A stretch of 64,000 bases of DNA from Clavibacter capsici (GTDB lineage Bacteria > Actinomycetota > Actinomycetes > Actinomycetales > Microbacteriaceae). Position 1 is the stretch's first letter. Every line of letters begins with the position of its first letter. The notes under the pieces were generated by a model, which saw only the letters and a list, made by a program, of their open reading frames with translations, made no database searches and was not told the origin of the DNA. This document shows, one piece after another, positions 40,284 through 48,111 of the stretch. Where the stretch lies: the NCBI RefSeq assembly GCF_001280205.1, contig NZ_CP012573.1, positions 744,001 to 808,000 on the forward strand, given 5' to 3'. Made by a program: the position numbers and the translations under genes.

Positions 40284-40799
40284 ATGGCGAACAAGGAAGC
40301 CTCGGTCGCCGAGCTCGCGGAGAAGTTCCGCAGCTCGAACGCCGTACTGCTCACCGAGTACCGCGGTCTCACCGTTGCCCAGCTCAAGCAGCTGCGGAAG
40401 AGCATCAGTGCAGACGCGACCTACGCCGTGGTGAAGAACACGCTGACCAAGATCGCGGCGAACCAGGCGGGGATCTCGTCGTTCGACGACGAGCTCGTCG
40501 GCCCGTCCGCGATCGCGTTCGTGCACGGCGACACCGTCGCCGTCGCGAAGGCGCTGCGCACCTTCACCAAGGCCAACCCTCTTCTCGTCGTGAAGGGCGG
40601 TTACTTCGACGGCAACCCCCTGACGGCGGACGAGGTGAACAAGCTCGCCGACCTCGAGTCGCGGGAGGTGCTGCTGGGCAAGCTCGCCGGCGCCTTCAAG
40701 GCCTCGCTCTTCGGCGCGGCGTACCTGTTCAACGCACCGCTCTCGCAGGCCGTACGCACCGTCGAGGCGCTGCGCGAGAAGCAGGAATCGGCTCAGTAG
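40284..40799 (+). CDS. rplJ: 50S ribosomal protein L10
   Basis: A 171-residue stalk-base protein that binds 23S rRNA and L7/L12 dimers. It has the family start ([41 protein letters not shown]), [14 protein letters not shown], and the C-terminal helix for L12 binding ([14 protein letters not shown]). AAGGAG precedes the ATG. It is followed by rplL after 74 bases. Confidence 0.98.
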   Translation: MANKEASVAELAEKFRSSNAVLLTEYRGLTVAQLKQLRKSISADATYAVVKNTLTKIAANQAGISSFDDELVGPSAIAFVHGDTVAVAKALRTFTKANPLLVVKGGYFDGNPLTADEVNKLADLESREVLLGKLAGAFKASLFGAAYLFNAPLSQAVRTVEALREKQESAQ

Positions 40800-40873
40800 C
40801 ACCCCTCGGGTCCCATCCCCGGGGCGCGATGCACTGATCCACCAGACACCACACCAACCCAAGGAGAATCACC

Positions 40874-41257
40874 ATGGCAAAGCTCTCTAACGACGAGCTC
40901 ATCGAGGCCTTCAAGGAGCTCACGCTCATCGAGCTCAGCGACTTCGTCAAGAAGTTCGAGGAGGTCTTCGAGGTCACCGCCGCGGCGCCCGTCGCCGCTG
41001 CCGCCGCCCCCGGCGCCGCTGCCCCCGCGGAGGAGGTCGAGGAGAAGACGTCCTTCGACGTCATCCTCGAGGCCGCCGGCGACAAGAAGATCCAGGTCAT
41101 CAAGGAGGTGCGCGCGCTCACCAGCCTCGGCCTCGGTGAGGCGAAGGCCCTCGTCGACGGCGCCCCCAAGCCCGTCCTGGAGGGTGCCAACAAGGAGGCC
41201 GCCGACAAGGCGAAGGCCCAGCTCGAGGCCGCGGGCGCGACGGTCACCGTCAAGTAG
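40874..41257 (+). CDS. rplL: 50S ribosomal protein L7/L12
   Basis: A 127-residue acidic stalk protein. It has an N-terminal dimerisation domain ([22 protein letters not shown]), an Ala/Pro hinge ([18 protein letters not shown]) and a C-terminal factor-binding domain ([37 protein letters not shown]). AAGGAG precedes the ATG. It recruits translation GTPases on the ribosome. Confidence 0.98.
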   Translation: MAKLSNDELIEAFKELTLIELSDFVKKFEEVFEVTAAAPVAAAAAPGAAAPAEEVEEKTSFDVILEAAGDKKIQVIKEVRALTSLGLGEAKALVDGAPKPVLEGANKEAADKAKAQLEAAGATVTVK

Positions 41258-41278
41258 CTCGTACCACGCACAGCGCTC

Positions 41279-41312
41279 AGGGCGCCGATCCCCTCAGGGG
41301 GGTCGGCGCCCT
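41279..41312 (+). terminator. rplL terminator
   Basis: AGGGCGCCGA (41279-41288) pairs with TCGGCGCCCT (41303-41312), and an inner CCCC/GGGG extends the stem. It begins 22 bases after the rplL stop. Confidence 0.8.
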
Positions 41313-41362
41313 GCGTCGTTCCCGGGGACCGGTGTCCGCCCGCCCCCCCTCGGGGAGGCCGC

Positions 41363-41398
41363 TCGACATATGCATAGCCGAGCTATATGCTGGGATCC
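41363..41398 (+). promoter_or_regulatory. marR-type gene promoter with overlapping palindrome
   Basis: TCGACA (41363-41368), 17 bases, TATGCT (41386-41391), then seven bases to the ATG at 41399, which suits a leaderless start. ATAGC-CGA-GCTAT (41374-41386) forms a palindrome over the spacer and -10, a likely self-operator. Confidence 0.5.
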
Positions 41399-41848
41399 AT
41401 GACCTCGACCGATCCCGACCTGCGCGCCCTCCTCGGCGACCTCGTCACGGCCGGCCACCGGCTCACCCGCCTGGCGGCGCACGAGGTCGGCGGCACCAGC
41501 TCGCCGGCGGTCTGGCGCACGCTCTCCGTGCTCGTCAGCTGGCCCGGCGGCATGCGCCTCGGCGTGCTCGCCGAGCGCAGCCGCGTCGCGCAGCCCACCA
41601 CGACCAAGATCGTGCGCTCGCTCGTCGCACAGGGCTGGATCGCGCAGGTGACGGACCCGTCCGACGCGCGCGCGACGGTCCTGGAGATCACGCCGGCGGG
41701 GGAGGCCGCGCTCGACGACTGGCGCGACCGCCTCGCCACCGCCCTCGTGCCGCGCTTCGCCGACCTCCCGGCCGACGACGTGGCCGTGATCGCGCGGGCC
41801 GTCGAGCTCGTGCTGGCGCGCGTCGACCGCGCGCCGACCGACGGCTGA
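41399..41848 (+). CDS. MarR-family transcriptional regulator
   Basis: A 149-residue winged-helix protein. VWRTLSVLVSWPGGMRLGVLAERSRVAQPTTTKIVRSLVAQGW holds the HTH and recognition helix, and VTDPSDARATVLEITPAG the wing. ATG 41399 is preferred over the upstream ATG 41387, which would lie inside the predicted -10. An MFS exporter follows 90 bases on, the usual partner for MarR control of efflux. Confidence 0.85.
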   Translation: MTSTDPDLRALLGDLVTAGHRLTRLAAHEVGGTSSPAVWRTLSVLVSWPGGMRLGVLAERSRVAQPTTTKIVRSLVAQGWIAQVTDPSDARATVLEITPAGEAALDDWRDRLATALVPRFADLPADDVAVIARAVELVLARVDRAPTDG

Positions 41849-41938
41849 CCGCCGCCCGCACGCCCGTCGGCGCCCCAGCGCGCCGTCCCGGTCCATCCGC
41901 ATCCATCCGCATCGATCCCAGGAGGCGACACCGCACCC

Positions 41939-43171
41939 GTGTCCACCCAGCAGCACGCGTCGTTCCGCGACATCTTCCGCCAGCCCCGCTCCGTCTTCGC
42001 CGTCGCCTTCGCGTGCGTCATCGCGTTCATGGGCATCGGCCTGGTCGACCCGATCCTCCCCGCCATCGCGGAGAGCCTCGACGCCACCGCCACCCAGGCC
42101 GAGCTCCTCTTCACCAGCTACCTGCTCGTCACCGGGCTCGCGATGCTCGTCACCAGCTGGATCTCCAGCCGCATCGGCGCCAAGCGCACGCTGCTCATCG
42201 GCCTCGCCGTGATCGTCGTCTTCGCCGCGGCCGCGGGCCTCTCGCAGGACGTCGAGTCCGTCATCGGCTTCCGCGCCGGATGGGGTCTCGGCAACGCCCT
42301 CTTCATCTCGACGGCGCTCGCCACCATCGTCGGATCCGCGTCCGGCGGCACGGCGTCGGCGATCATGCTCTACGAGGCGGCGCTCGGCCTCGGCATCGCG
42401 ATCGGCCCGCTCCTCGGCGGCGTCCTCGGCAGCTGGAGCTGGCGCGGCCCGTTCTTCGGCACCGCGACGCTCATGGCGGTCGGCTTCGTCGCGATCCTGG
42501 CCCTGCTCGGCAAGGACGCCGGGCCGCGCACGCCCATGCGCCTGTCGGCCCCGCTGCGCGCGCTCCGCACGCCGGCCCTGGCCGTGCTCGCCGCCGCCGC
42601 GCTCTTCTACAACATCGGCTTCTTCGTGCTGCTCGCCTACACGCCGTTCCCGCTGGGCTTCGACGCCATAGGCCTCGGCCTCACGTTCTTCGGCTGGGGC
42701 GTCGGCCTCGCGATCACGTCGGTGCTCGTGGCGCCGCTCCTCACCCGGCGGATGGCCCGCACCTCGGTCCTCCGGCTGGTGCTGCCGCTCCTCGCCGTCG
42801 ACCTGGCCGCGGCCGGCCTCGTGGTGCGCTCGGCGACCGGCCTCGTGATCTGCGTGATCGTGGGCGGGCTCCTGCTGGGCGTCCTCAACACCGTGCTCAC
42901 CGAGTGCGTGATGGAGGCCACCGACCACCCGCGCAGCGTCGCGTCCTCCGCGTACTCGTCCGTCCGGTTCCTCGGCGGCGCCATCGCGCCGCCCGCGGCG
43001 ACCGAGCTGGCGAACCTGTTCTCGGACGCGACGCCCTACTACGCGGCGGCCGGATCGGTGCTCGTCGCCCTCGTGATCGTGGTCGCCGGCCACCGCTGGC
43101 TGCGCCGCGTGGACGCCGAGCCCGTCGACGCCCTCGAGGAGGCGCAGGCGGTCACCGCCGGCGACGCCTGA
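41939..43171 (+). CDS. MFS transporter, drug-efflux type
   Basis: A 410-residue protein with 12 membrane segments. It has the family's first-helix region (FMGIGLVDPILPAIAESLDATATQAELLFTSYLLVTGLAML) and loop 2-3 motif SSRIGAKRTLLIG. GLGIAIGPLLGGVLGSWSWRGPFF matches motif C of proton-driven drug antiporters. It starts with GTG; GGAGG lies 13 bases upstream. With the MarR gene before it, efflux of a toxic compound is likely, though the substrate is unknown. Confidence 0.88.
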   Translation: MSTQQHASFRDIFRQPRSVFAVAFACVIAFMGIGLVDPILPAIAESLDATATQAELLFTSYLLVTGLAMLVTSWISSRIGAKRTLLIGLAVIVVFAAAAGLSQDVESVIGFRAGWGLGNALFISTALATIVGSASGGTASAIMLYEAALGLGIAIGPLLGGVLGSWSWRGPFFGTATLMAVGFVAILALLGKDAGPRTPMRLSAPLRALRTPALAVLAAAALFYNIGFFVLLAYTPFPLGFDAIGLGLTFFGWGVGLAITSVLVAPLLTRRMARTSVLRLVLPLLAVDLAAAGLVVRSATGLVICVIVGGLLLGVLNTVLTECVMEATDHPRSVASSAYSSVRFLGGAIAPPAATELANLFSDATPYYAAAGSVLVALVIVVAGHRWLRRVDAEPVDALEEAQAVTAGDA

Positions 43172-43188
43172 CGCCCGGCTGGATCCGT

Positions 43189-43238
43189 CCGGCCCCGCCC
43201 CCGGACCCCGTCCGCCCTCACGGTGCGGGCGGGGCCGG
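43189..43238. terminator. Hairpin between convergent MFS and lacI-type genes
   Basis: CCGGCCCCGCCC (43189-43200) pairs perfectly with GGGCGGGGCCGG (43227-43238) across a 26-nt loop. It overlaps the last codons of the regulator gene and may stop transcription from both sides. Confidence 0.5.
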
Positions 43239-44237
43239 GGGCGCCGTCGTGCTCGCGCGGGCCGCGAAGTCGACGGGCATCGTCTCGGTGCGCTCCGCGG
43301 CGCCGCCCGGTGCGAGCCCCTCGAGGACCATGCCCACGGCCGCCCGTCCCTGCCGCCGCGGGTGCTGCTCCACGGTCGTCAGCCCGAACAGCGGCGCCAG
43401 CGCGTGCCCGTCTATGCCCGCGACCGAGAGCTCGGCCGGCACCGCGATCCCCAGCTGCCGCGCGGCGAGGATCGTGCCGATGGCGATCTCGTCGGAGGCC
43501 GCGAAGACCGCGGTCGGGCGGCTCCGCGGATCCGCCAGCAGCGCCATCGCGGAGCGGAAGCCGCCGTCGATCGTGAAGTCCGCCGTGGCGAAGCGCGCCT
43601 CGAGCCCGCGGGGATCCGCGTCGATCGCCGCCCGGTAGCCCGCCAGCCGCTTGGCGTGCACGAAGAAGGCCATCTGCGCGTGCAGGTCGCCGCCGAGGTG
43701 CACCACGCGCGCGTGGCCGAGCCTCAGCAGGTGCTCGGTCGCGAGCCGTGCGGCGGCCTCGTCGTCGATGCTGAGCGTGCTCATGCCCTCGACCGGTCCG
43801 CCGATGCCGACGAGCGGCTTGTCGAGGCGGCGCAGCCGCACGACCTCGGCCGGCGTGAGCGCGACGCTCACCGCGATCACCGCGTCCACGCGCTTGCGCA
43901 CCAGGAAGTACTCGAACACCTTCCGGCGCTGCTCCGGGTCGTCGGTGAGGCGGTAGAGCGTGAGGTCGTAGTCGGCCTCGATGAGCGCCTCCTCGATCCC
44001 CTCGAGCAGCTCGGCGAAGAACCAGCGGTTGATGAAGGGGAGCACGACGCCGACGTTCTTCGACTGGCCGGTCACGAGGCTGGAGGCGTTCGAGGAGACG
44101 ACGTAGCCGATCTCGGCCGCCGCCTCGGAGACCCGGGTGCGCGTGGCGGGGGAGACGTAGCCGCGGCCGCTGAGGGCGCGCGACGCGGTGGCCTTCGAGA
44201 CCCCGGCGAGGCGGGCGACGTCGGCGATGGCGCTCAT
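43218..44237 (-). CDS. LacI-family repressor of the alpha-glucoside importer
   Basis: A 339-residue regulator. The HTH (IADVARLAGVSKATASRALSGRGYVSPATRTRV) is followed by the hinge GYVVSSNASSLVTGQ and a periplasmic-binding-like sensor (VGVVLPFINRWFFAELLEGIEEA ... TAVFAASDEIAIGTILAARQLG). It starts at ATG 44237 after GAGGGAG; the longer frame upstream lacks family sequence. It is divergent from an AglE-like binding-protein gene, and TGGAA-type palindromes stand before both genes. It probably represses the importer and itself until the sugar binds. Confidence 0.9.
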   Translation of the reverse strand: MSAIADVARLAGVSKATASRALSGRGYVSPATRTRVSEAAAEIGYVVSSNASSLVTGQSKNVGVVLPFINRWFFAELLEGIEEALIEADYDLTLYRLTDDPEQRRKVFEYFLVRKRVDAVIAVSVALTPAEVVRLRRLDKPLVGIGGPVEGMSTLSIDDEAAARLATEHLLRLGHARVVHLGGDLHAQMAFFVHAKRLAGYRAAIDADPRGLEARFATADFTIDGGFRSAMALLADPRSRPTAVFAASDEIAIGTILAARQLGIAVPAELSVAGIDGHALAPLFGLTTVEQHPRRQGRAAVGMVLEGLAPGGAAERTETMPVDFAARASTTAPPAPPAP

Positions 44238-44288
44238 CGCGCTCCCTCTCATCGGGTCCCGCGGCGCCTCGTCGCGCCGGACGCGCGC

Positions 44289-44302
44289 AGTGGAAGCGGT
44301 TC
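44289..44302. promoter_or_regulatory. LacI-type operator near the regulator gene
   Basis: TGGAAGCGGTTCCA (44289-44302) is a 14-bp palindrome, with one mismatched central pair, 52 bases before the regulator start. It matches the second operator at 44434. Confidence 0.65.
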
Positions 44303-44397
44303 CAGGATGCGCGGGGTCGAGTCCGATGATGGCCCATCCGCGGCGGTGGCGCACGCGTCTCGTCCGCGAGGTAGACCGTTTCGTTACCTGACCCGCC

Positions 44398-44445
44398 TTG
44401 CCGTCACCTGCGAACGCCCCTACATTGACCTGTGGAACCGGTTCC
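44398..44445 (+). promoter_or_regulatory. aglE-like promoter with LacI operator
   Basis: TTGCCG (44398-44403), 17 bases, TACATT (44421-44426). The perfect 12-bp palindrome GGAACCGGTTCC (44434-44445) covers the expected start point. A repressor bound there would block transcription of the importer operon. Confidence 0.75.
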
Positions 44446-44552
44446 CTATGGGGAGGAAACACCGCCGGTCAGGCGACGGCGCCTCACCCGCCGACGCACG
44501 CAGCACAGGACGGCGGGGCAGCCCGCATCCACTCGATGAAGAGGAGACGCAC

Positions 44553-45917
44553 ATGGGCCACGCCCTATTCCGACGTCGCTTCGCGGCACCCCTCGCAGCG
44601 GTCGGCATCGCCGGCCTCGCGCTCACGGGATGCACGGGCGACATCGCGGCCGAGGACAAGGCAGACACCGACTGCTCGCCCTACTCGTCGTACGGCGAGT
44701 TCGAGGGCAGCCCCGAGGTCAGCATCGGCGGCACGATCCAGGACGACGAGGCCGACCGCCTCGTGGAGTCCTGGAAGGACTTCCAGACCTGCACGGGCAT
44801 CACCGTGAACTACCAGGGCACCAAGGAGTTCGAGGCGCAGATCGCGGTCCTCGCGGAGGGCGACTCGGCTCCCGACATCGGCATCATCCCGCAGCCCGGC
44901 CTCTTCAACGTGCTCGCGTCGAAGGGCTACCTGCAGGCCGCCCCCGCCGCGGTCGAGGAGAACGTCGACAAGGGCTGGTCCGCCGACTGGAAGGGCTACG
45001 GCACCGTCGACGGCACCTTCTACGGCGCGCCGCTCATGGCGAGCGTCAAGGGCTACGTCTGGTACTCGCCGAGCGAGTTCGCGGAGAAGGGCTACGAGGT
45101 CCCGAAGTCGACCGCCCAGCTCATGGACCTCACGAAGAGGATCGCGGACGAGGGCGACCACAAGCCCTGGTGCGTCGGCATCGGATCCGGCGACGCCACC
45201 GGCTGGCCGGGCACCGACTGGGTCGAGAGCTTCGTGATCCGCCAGGCCGGCGCGGAGACCTACGACAAGTGGGTCACGCACCAGATCCCGTTCAACGACC
45301 CCGCGATCGTGAAGGCGTTCGACGGCGTCGGCGACATCATCAAGAACCCCGACTACGTCAACGGCGGCCTGGGCGACGTCTCGTCGATCATCTCGACGGA
45401 GTTCGGCGACGCCGGCCTCCCGATCCTCGACGGCGAGTGCTCGCTGCACCACCAGGCCTCGTTCTACGAGGGCTTCTGGAAGAAGGCGGACGGCACCGAC
45501 GCGAAGGTCTCGCCCGACGGCGACGTCTACGCGTTCCTCCTGCCGCCCACGAACGAGGGCGACGCGACCACGGTCACCGGCGGCGGCGAGCTCGTCGGCG
45601 CGTTCAAGACGAGCGACGAGATCACCGCGGTGCTCTCCTACCTCTCGAGCGACACCTGGGCGAACAACCGCGTGAAGCTGGGCGGCGTCATCAGCGCCAA
45701 CAAGGGGCTCGACCCCGCGAACGCGTCGAGCGACATCCTCAAGCAGAGCATCGAGATCCTGCAGGATCCGAACTCCACGTTCCGATTCGACGGCTCGGAC
45801 CTCATGCCCGGCGCGGTCGGCACCGACTCCTTCTGGAAGGGCATCGTCGGCTGGCTGAGCGGCGACTCGACCCAGAAGACGGTCGACGCCATCGAGTCGA
45901 GCTGGCCCGCGTCCTGA
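44553..45917 (+). CDS. Sugar ABC transporter substrate-binding lipoprotein (AglE-like)
   Basis: A 454-residue lipoprotein. The lipobox LALTGC anchors Cys27. The mature part is a family 1 solute-binding protein (EFEAQIAVLAEGDSAPDIGIIPQPGLFNVLASKGYL, YVWYSPSEFAEKGYEVPKS). Similarity of the whole operon to AglE-AglF-AglG suggests alpha-glucosides such as sucrose, maltose or trehalose as ligands. GAGGAG precedes the ATG. It is controlled by the LacI-type repressor upstream. Confidence 0.85.
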   Translation: MGHALFRRRFAAPLAAVGIAGLALTGCTGDIAAEDKADTDCSPYSSYGEFEGSPEVSIGGTIQDDEADRLVESWKDFQTCTGITVNYQGTKEFEAQIAVLAEGDSAPDIGIIPQPGLFNVLASKGYLQAAPAAVEENVDKGWSADWKGYGTVDGTFYGAPLMASVKGYVWYSPSEFAEKGYEVPKSTAQLMDLTKRIADEGDHKPWCVGIGSGDATGWPGTDWVESFVIRQAGAETYDKWVTHQIPFNDPAIVKAFDGVGDIIKNPDYVNGGLGDVSSIISTEFGDAGLPILDGECSLHHQASFYEGFWKKADGTDAKVSPDGDVYAFLLPPTNEGDATTVTGGGELVGAFKTSDEITAVLSYLSSDTWANNRVKLGGVISANKGLDPANASSDILKQSIEILQDPNSTFRFDGSDLMPGAVGTDSFWKGIVGWLSGDSTQKTVDAIESSWPAS

Positions 45918-45971
45918 TCCGCTGCCGGCCCTGACCGGACCGGCGCCGTCCCCCGCACGCACGCGGGAACC

Positions 45972-46005
45972 GGCGGGGCCGTCGCGCACGCGCGGCGGCC
46001 CCGCC
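45972..46005 (+). terminator. Hairpin between the binding protein and first permease
   Basis: GGCGGGGCC (45972-45980) pairs with GGCCCCGCC (45997-46005), in the 124-bp gap between aglE-like and aglF-like genes. It may be a partial terminator or 3' stabiliser that raises binding-protein mRNA over permease mRNA. Confidence 0.5.
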
Positions 46006-46041
46006 TCCCTCCTCCATCCCGACCCGAAGGGCGAGACGTCC

Positions 46042-47013
46042 ATGACGACCGCTGATCTGATCGGCAAGATCCTCCAGGTGGTGGCCGCGCTGGCCGTCTT
46101 CGCCGTGGTGATCGGGCTGATCCTCTTCCTCATCGACAAGGCGCCCAAGCGGGGCAAGGACTGGGTCCAGCTCGGCGCCTTCGTGCTCCCCGCGCTGATC
46201 CTGCTCGCCGTCGGCCTCATCTACCCCGCGTTCCGCACGACGCTGCTGGCCTTCCGCGACAACAGCGGCGAGTGGGCCGGCCTCGACAACTTCGTCTGGA
46301 TGTTCACCCAGCCGTCCGCGCTCCGCACGCTGCTCAACACCGTCATCTGGGTGGTCTTCGTGCCGCTGCTGTCGACGGCCATCGGCCTCGCGTACGCGGT
46401 CTTCATCGACAAGTCCCGCGGCGAGAAGTACTTCAAGGCCCTCGTGTTCATGCCGATGGCCATCTCCTTCGTCGGCGCCGGCATCATCTGGCGCTTCGTC
46501 TACGACTACAAGTCGGGCGACAACGCGCAGATCGGCCTCCTCAACCAGATCCTCGTCTGGATGGGGCAGGAGCCGGTGCAGTGGCTGCAGACCTCGCCGA
46601 TCAACACGGCGCTCCTCATCATCGTCATGATCTGGATCCAGACCGGGTTCGCCATGGTCGTCCTCTCCGCGAGCATCAAGGGCGTGCCCACCGAGCAGCT
46701 CGAGGCCGCGCAGCTCGACGGCACGAACGCGTGGGAGCGGTTCCTCAACGTGACGCTCCCGGGGATCCGCGGATCGCTCGTCGTGGTCGTCACCACCATC
46801 TCCATCGCGACGCTCAAGGTGTTCGACATCGTCCGCACCATGACGGCCGGCAACTTCGACACGAGCGTCATCGCGAACGAGATGTACACGCAGGCGTTCC
46901 GCGCCGGCGAGCAGGGCCGCGGCTCCGCGCTCGCGATCGTGCTGTTCCTCATGGTGCTGCCGATCGTCATCTACAACGTCCGCGTCATGAGCAAGCAGAG
47001 GGAGATCCGATGA
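46042..47013 (+). CDS. ABC sugar permease, AglF/MalF type
   Basis: A 323-residue membrane subunit with about eight hydrophobic segments. An extra N-terminal helix pair (VAALAVFAVVIGLILFLIDKAPKRGKDW) precedes the core. The ATPase-coupling EAA loop is EQLEAAQLDGTNAWERFLNVTLPGIRG, and TMTAGNFDTSVIANEMYTQAFR is typical of AglF. It pairs with the next gene, whose ATG overlaps its stop. Confidence 0.9.
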   Translation: MTTADLIGKILQVVAALAVFAVVIGLILFLIDKAPKRGKDWVQLGAFVLPALILLAVGLIYPAFRTTLLAFRDNSGEWAGLDNFVWMFTQPSALRTLLNTVIWVVFVPLLSTAIGLAYAVFIDKSRGEKYFKALVFMPMAISFVGAGIIWRFVYDYKSGDNAQIGLLNQILVWMGQEPVQWLQTSPINTALLIIVMIWIQTGFAMVVLSASIKGVPTEQLEAAQLDGTNAWERFLNVTLPGIRGSLVVVVTTISIATLKVFDIVRTMTAGNFDTSVIANEMYTQAFRAGEQGRGSALAIVLFLMVLPIVIYNVRVMSKQREIR

Positions 47014-47996
47014 GCGTCGCACCCGCCGACCTTCCCGTCGCGGACGGGGCCCGCCGCGGCACCATCGAGCAGGCCGCCACCGTCGGGGCGAAGAGCCGCC
47101 GCGTGAAGAACCGGCTCACCTCGCGTCGTGCGACGGTCGCCGCGCTGATCATCGCGGTGCTCTGGACGCTGCCGACCTTCGGCCTGTTCGTCTCGTCGTT
47201 CCGGCCGGCCGGCCTCATCCAGACCACGGGCTGGTGGACGATCTTCCAGAACCCGGGCTTCACGCTCGACAACTACCAGGACGTGCTGCTCTCCACCTCG
47301 CAGTCGTCGCCGCAGCTGGGCTCGTACTTCGTCAACTCGCTCGCCATCGCGATCCCGGCGACGCTGTTCCCGCTCGTCATCGCGTCCATGGCCGCGTACG
47401 CGTTCGCGTGGATCAAGTTCAAGGGCTCGAACTTCCTGTTCGTGCTGATCTTCGCGCTGCAGATCGTGCCGCTGCAGATGGCGCTCATCCCGCTGCTGCA
47501 GATGTTCACGCGCACGCTGCGCCCGCTCCAGGAGGCGGTCCACGCGGTCGTGCCGATCATCCCGGACCAGGGCTACCTGCCGGTGTGGGTGGCGCACACG
47601 ATCTTCGCGCTGCCGCTGGCGATCTTCCTGCTGCACAACTTCATCTCGGAGATCCCGGGCGAGGTCATCGAGGCGGCCCGGGTCGACGGCGCGAGCCACG
47701 GCCAGGTGTTCTTCCGCATCGTGCTGCCGCTCGCCCTGCCGGCCATCGCGTCGTTCGCGATCTTCCAGTTCCTCTGGGTCTGGAACGACCTGCTGGTGGC
47801 GCTCATCTTCTCGGGCGGCACGGCCGACGTCGCGCCGCTCACGCAGCGCCTCGCGGAGCTCACGGGCACGCGCGGGCAGGACTGGCAGCGGCTCACGGCG
47901 GCGGCGTTCGTCTCGCTCATCGTGCCGCTCATCGTGTTCTTCAGCCTCCAGCGCTACTTCGTGCGCGGACTGCTGGCGGGGTCCACGAAGGGCTGA
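47010..47996 (+). CDS. ABC sugar permease, AglG/MalG type
   Basis: A 328-residue membrane subunit with six core helices. The EAA loop is EVIEAARVDGASHGQVFFRIVLPLALPAI, and the tail ends FSLQRYFVRGLLAGSTKG as in MalG-type proteins. The ATG overlaps the aglF-like stop. No ATPase gene follows, so the importer must use a shared MsiK/UgpC-type ATPase encoded elsewhere, as in many actinobacteria. Confidence 0.9.
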   Translation: MSVAPADLPVADGARRGTIEQAATVGAKSRRVKNRLTSRRATVAALIIAVLWTLPTFGLFVSSFRPAGLIQTTGWWTIFQNPGFTLDNYQDVLLSTSQSSPQLGSYFVNSLAIAIPATLFPLVIASMAAYAFAWIKFKGSNFLFVLIFALQIVPLQMALIPLLQMFTRTLRPLQEAVHAVVPIIPDQGYLPVWVAHTIFALPLAIFLLHNFISEIPGEVIEAARVDGASHGQVFFRIVLPLALPAIASFAIFQFLWVWNDLLVALIFSGGTADVAPLTQRLAELTGTRGQDWQRLTAAAFVSLIVPLIVFFSLQRYFVRGLLAGSTKG

Positions 47997-48013
47997 TCCG
48001 CAGCCCGCCGACC

Positions 48014-48051
48014 ACGGCCCGGTCGCCCGTCCCCACGGGCGCCCGGGCCGT
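48014..48051 (+). terminator. Terminator of the alpha-glucoside importer operon
   Basis: ACGGCCCGG and CGCCCGT pair with ACGGGCG and CCGGGCCGT around a CCCC loop (48014-48051), with one mismatch (T/C) in a 17-bp stem. It begins 17 bases after the stop. Confidence 0.75.
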
Positions 48052-48111
48052 CGTCGTCCCCGGCGCGCACGGTGGTCGGGGGAGATCCCCCACGGGCGTA
48101 AAATCGCCGGA

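Noticed and set aside
41892..41918. Short direct repeat CCATCCGCAT (two copies) before the MFS gene
   Set aside because: It has two short copies only, no symmetry and no link to the promoter; probably chance or local slippage.
46272..47996. A long open frame spanning both sugar permease genes
   Set aside because: The first part is out-of-frame translation of the AglF-like gene; real sequence begins at 47010 with an ATGA overlap.
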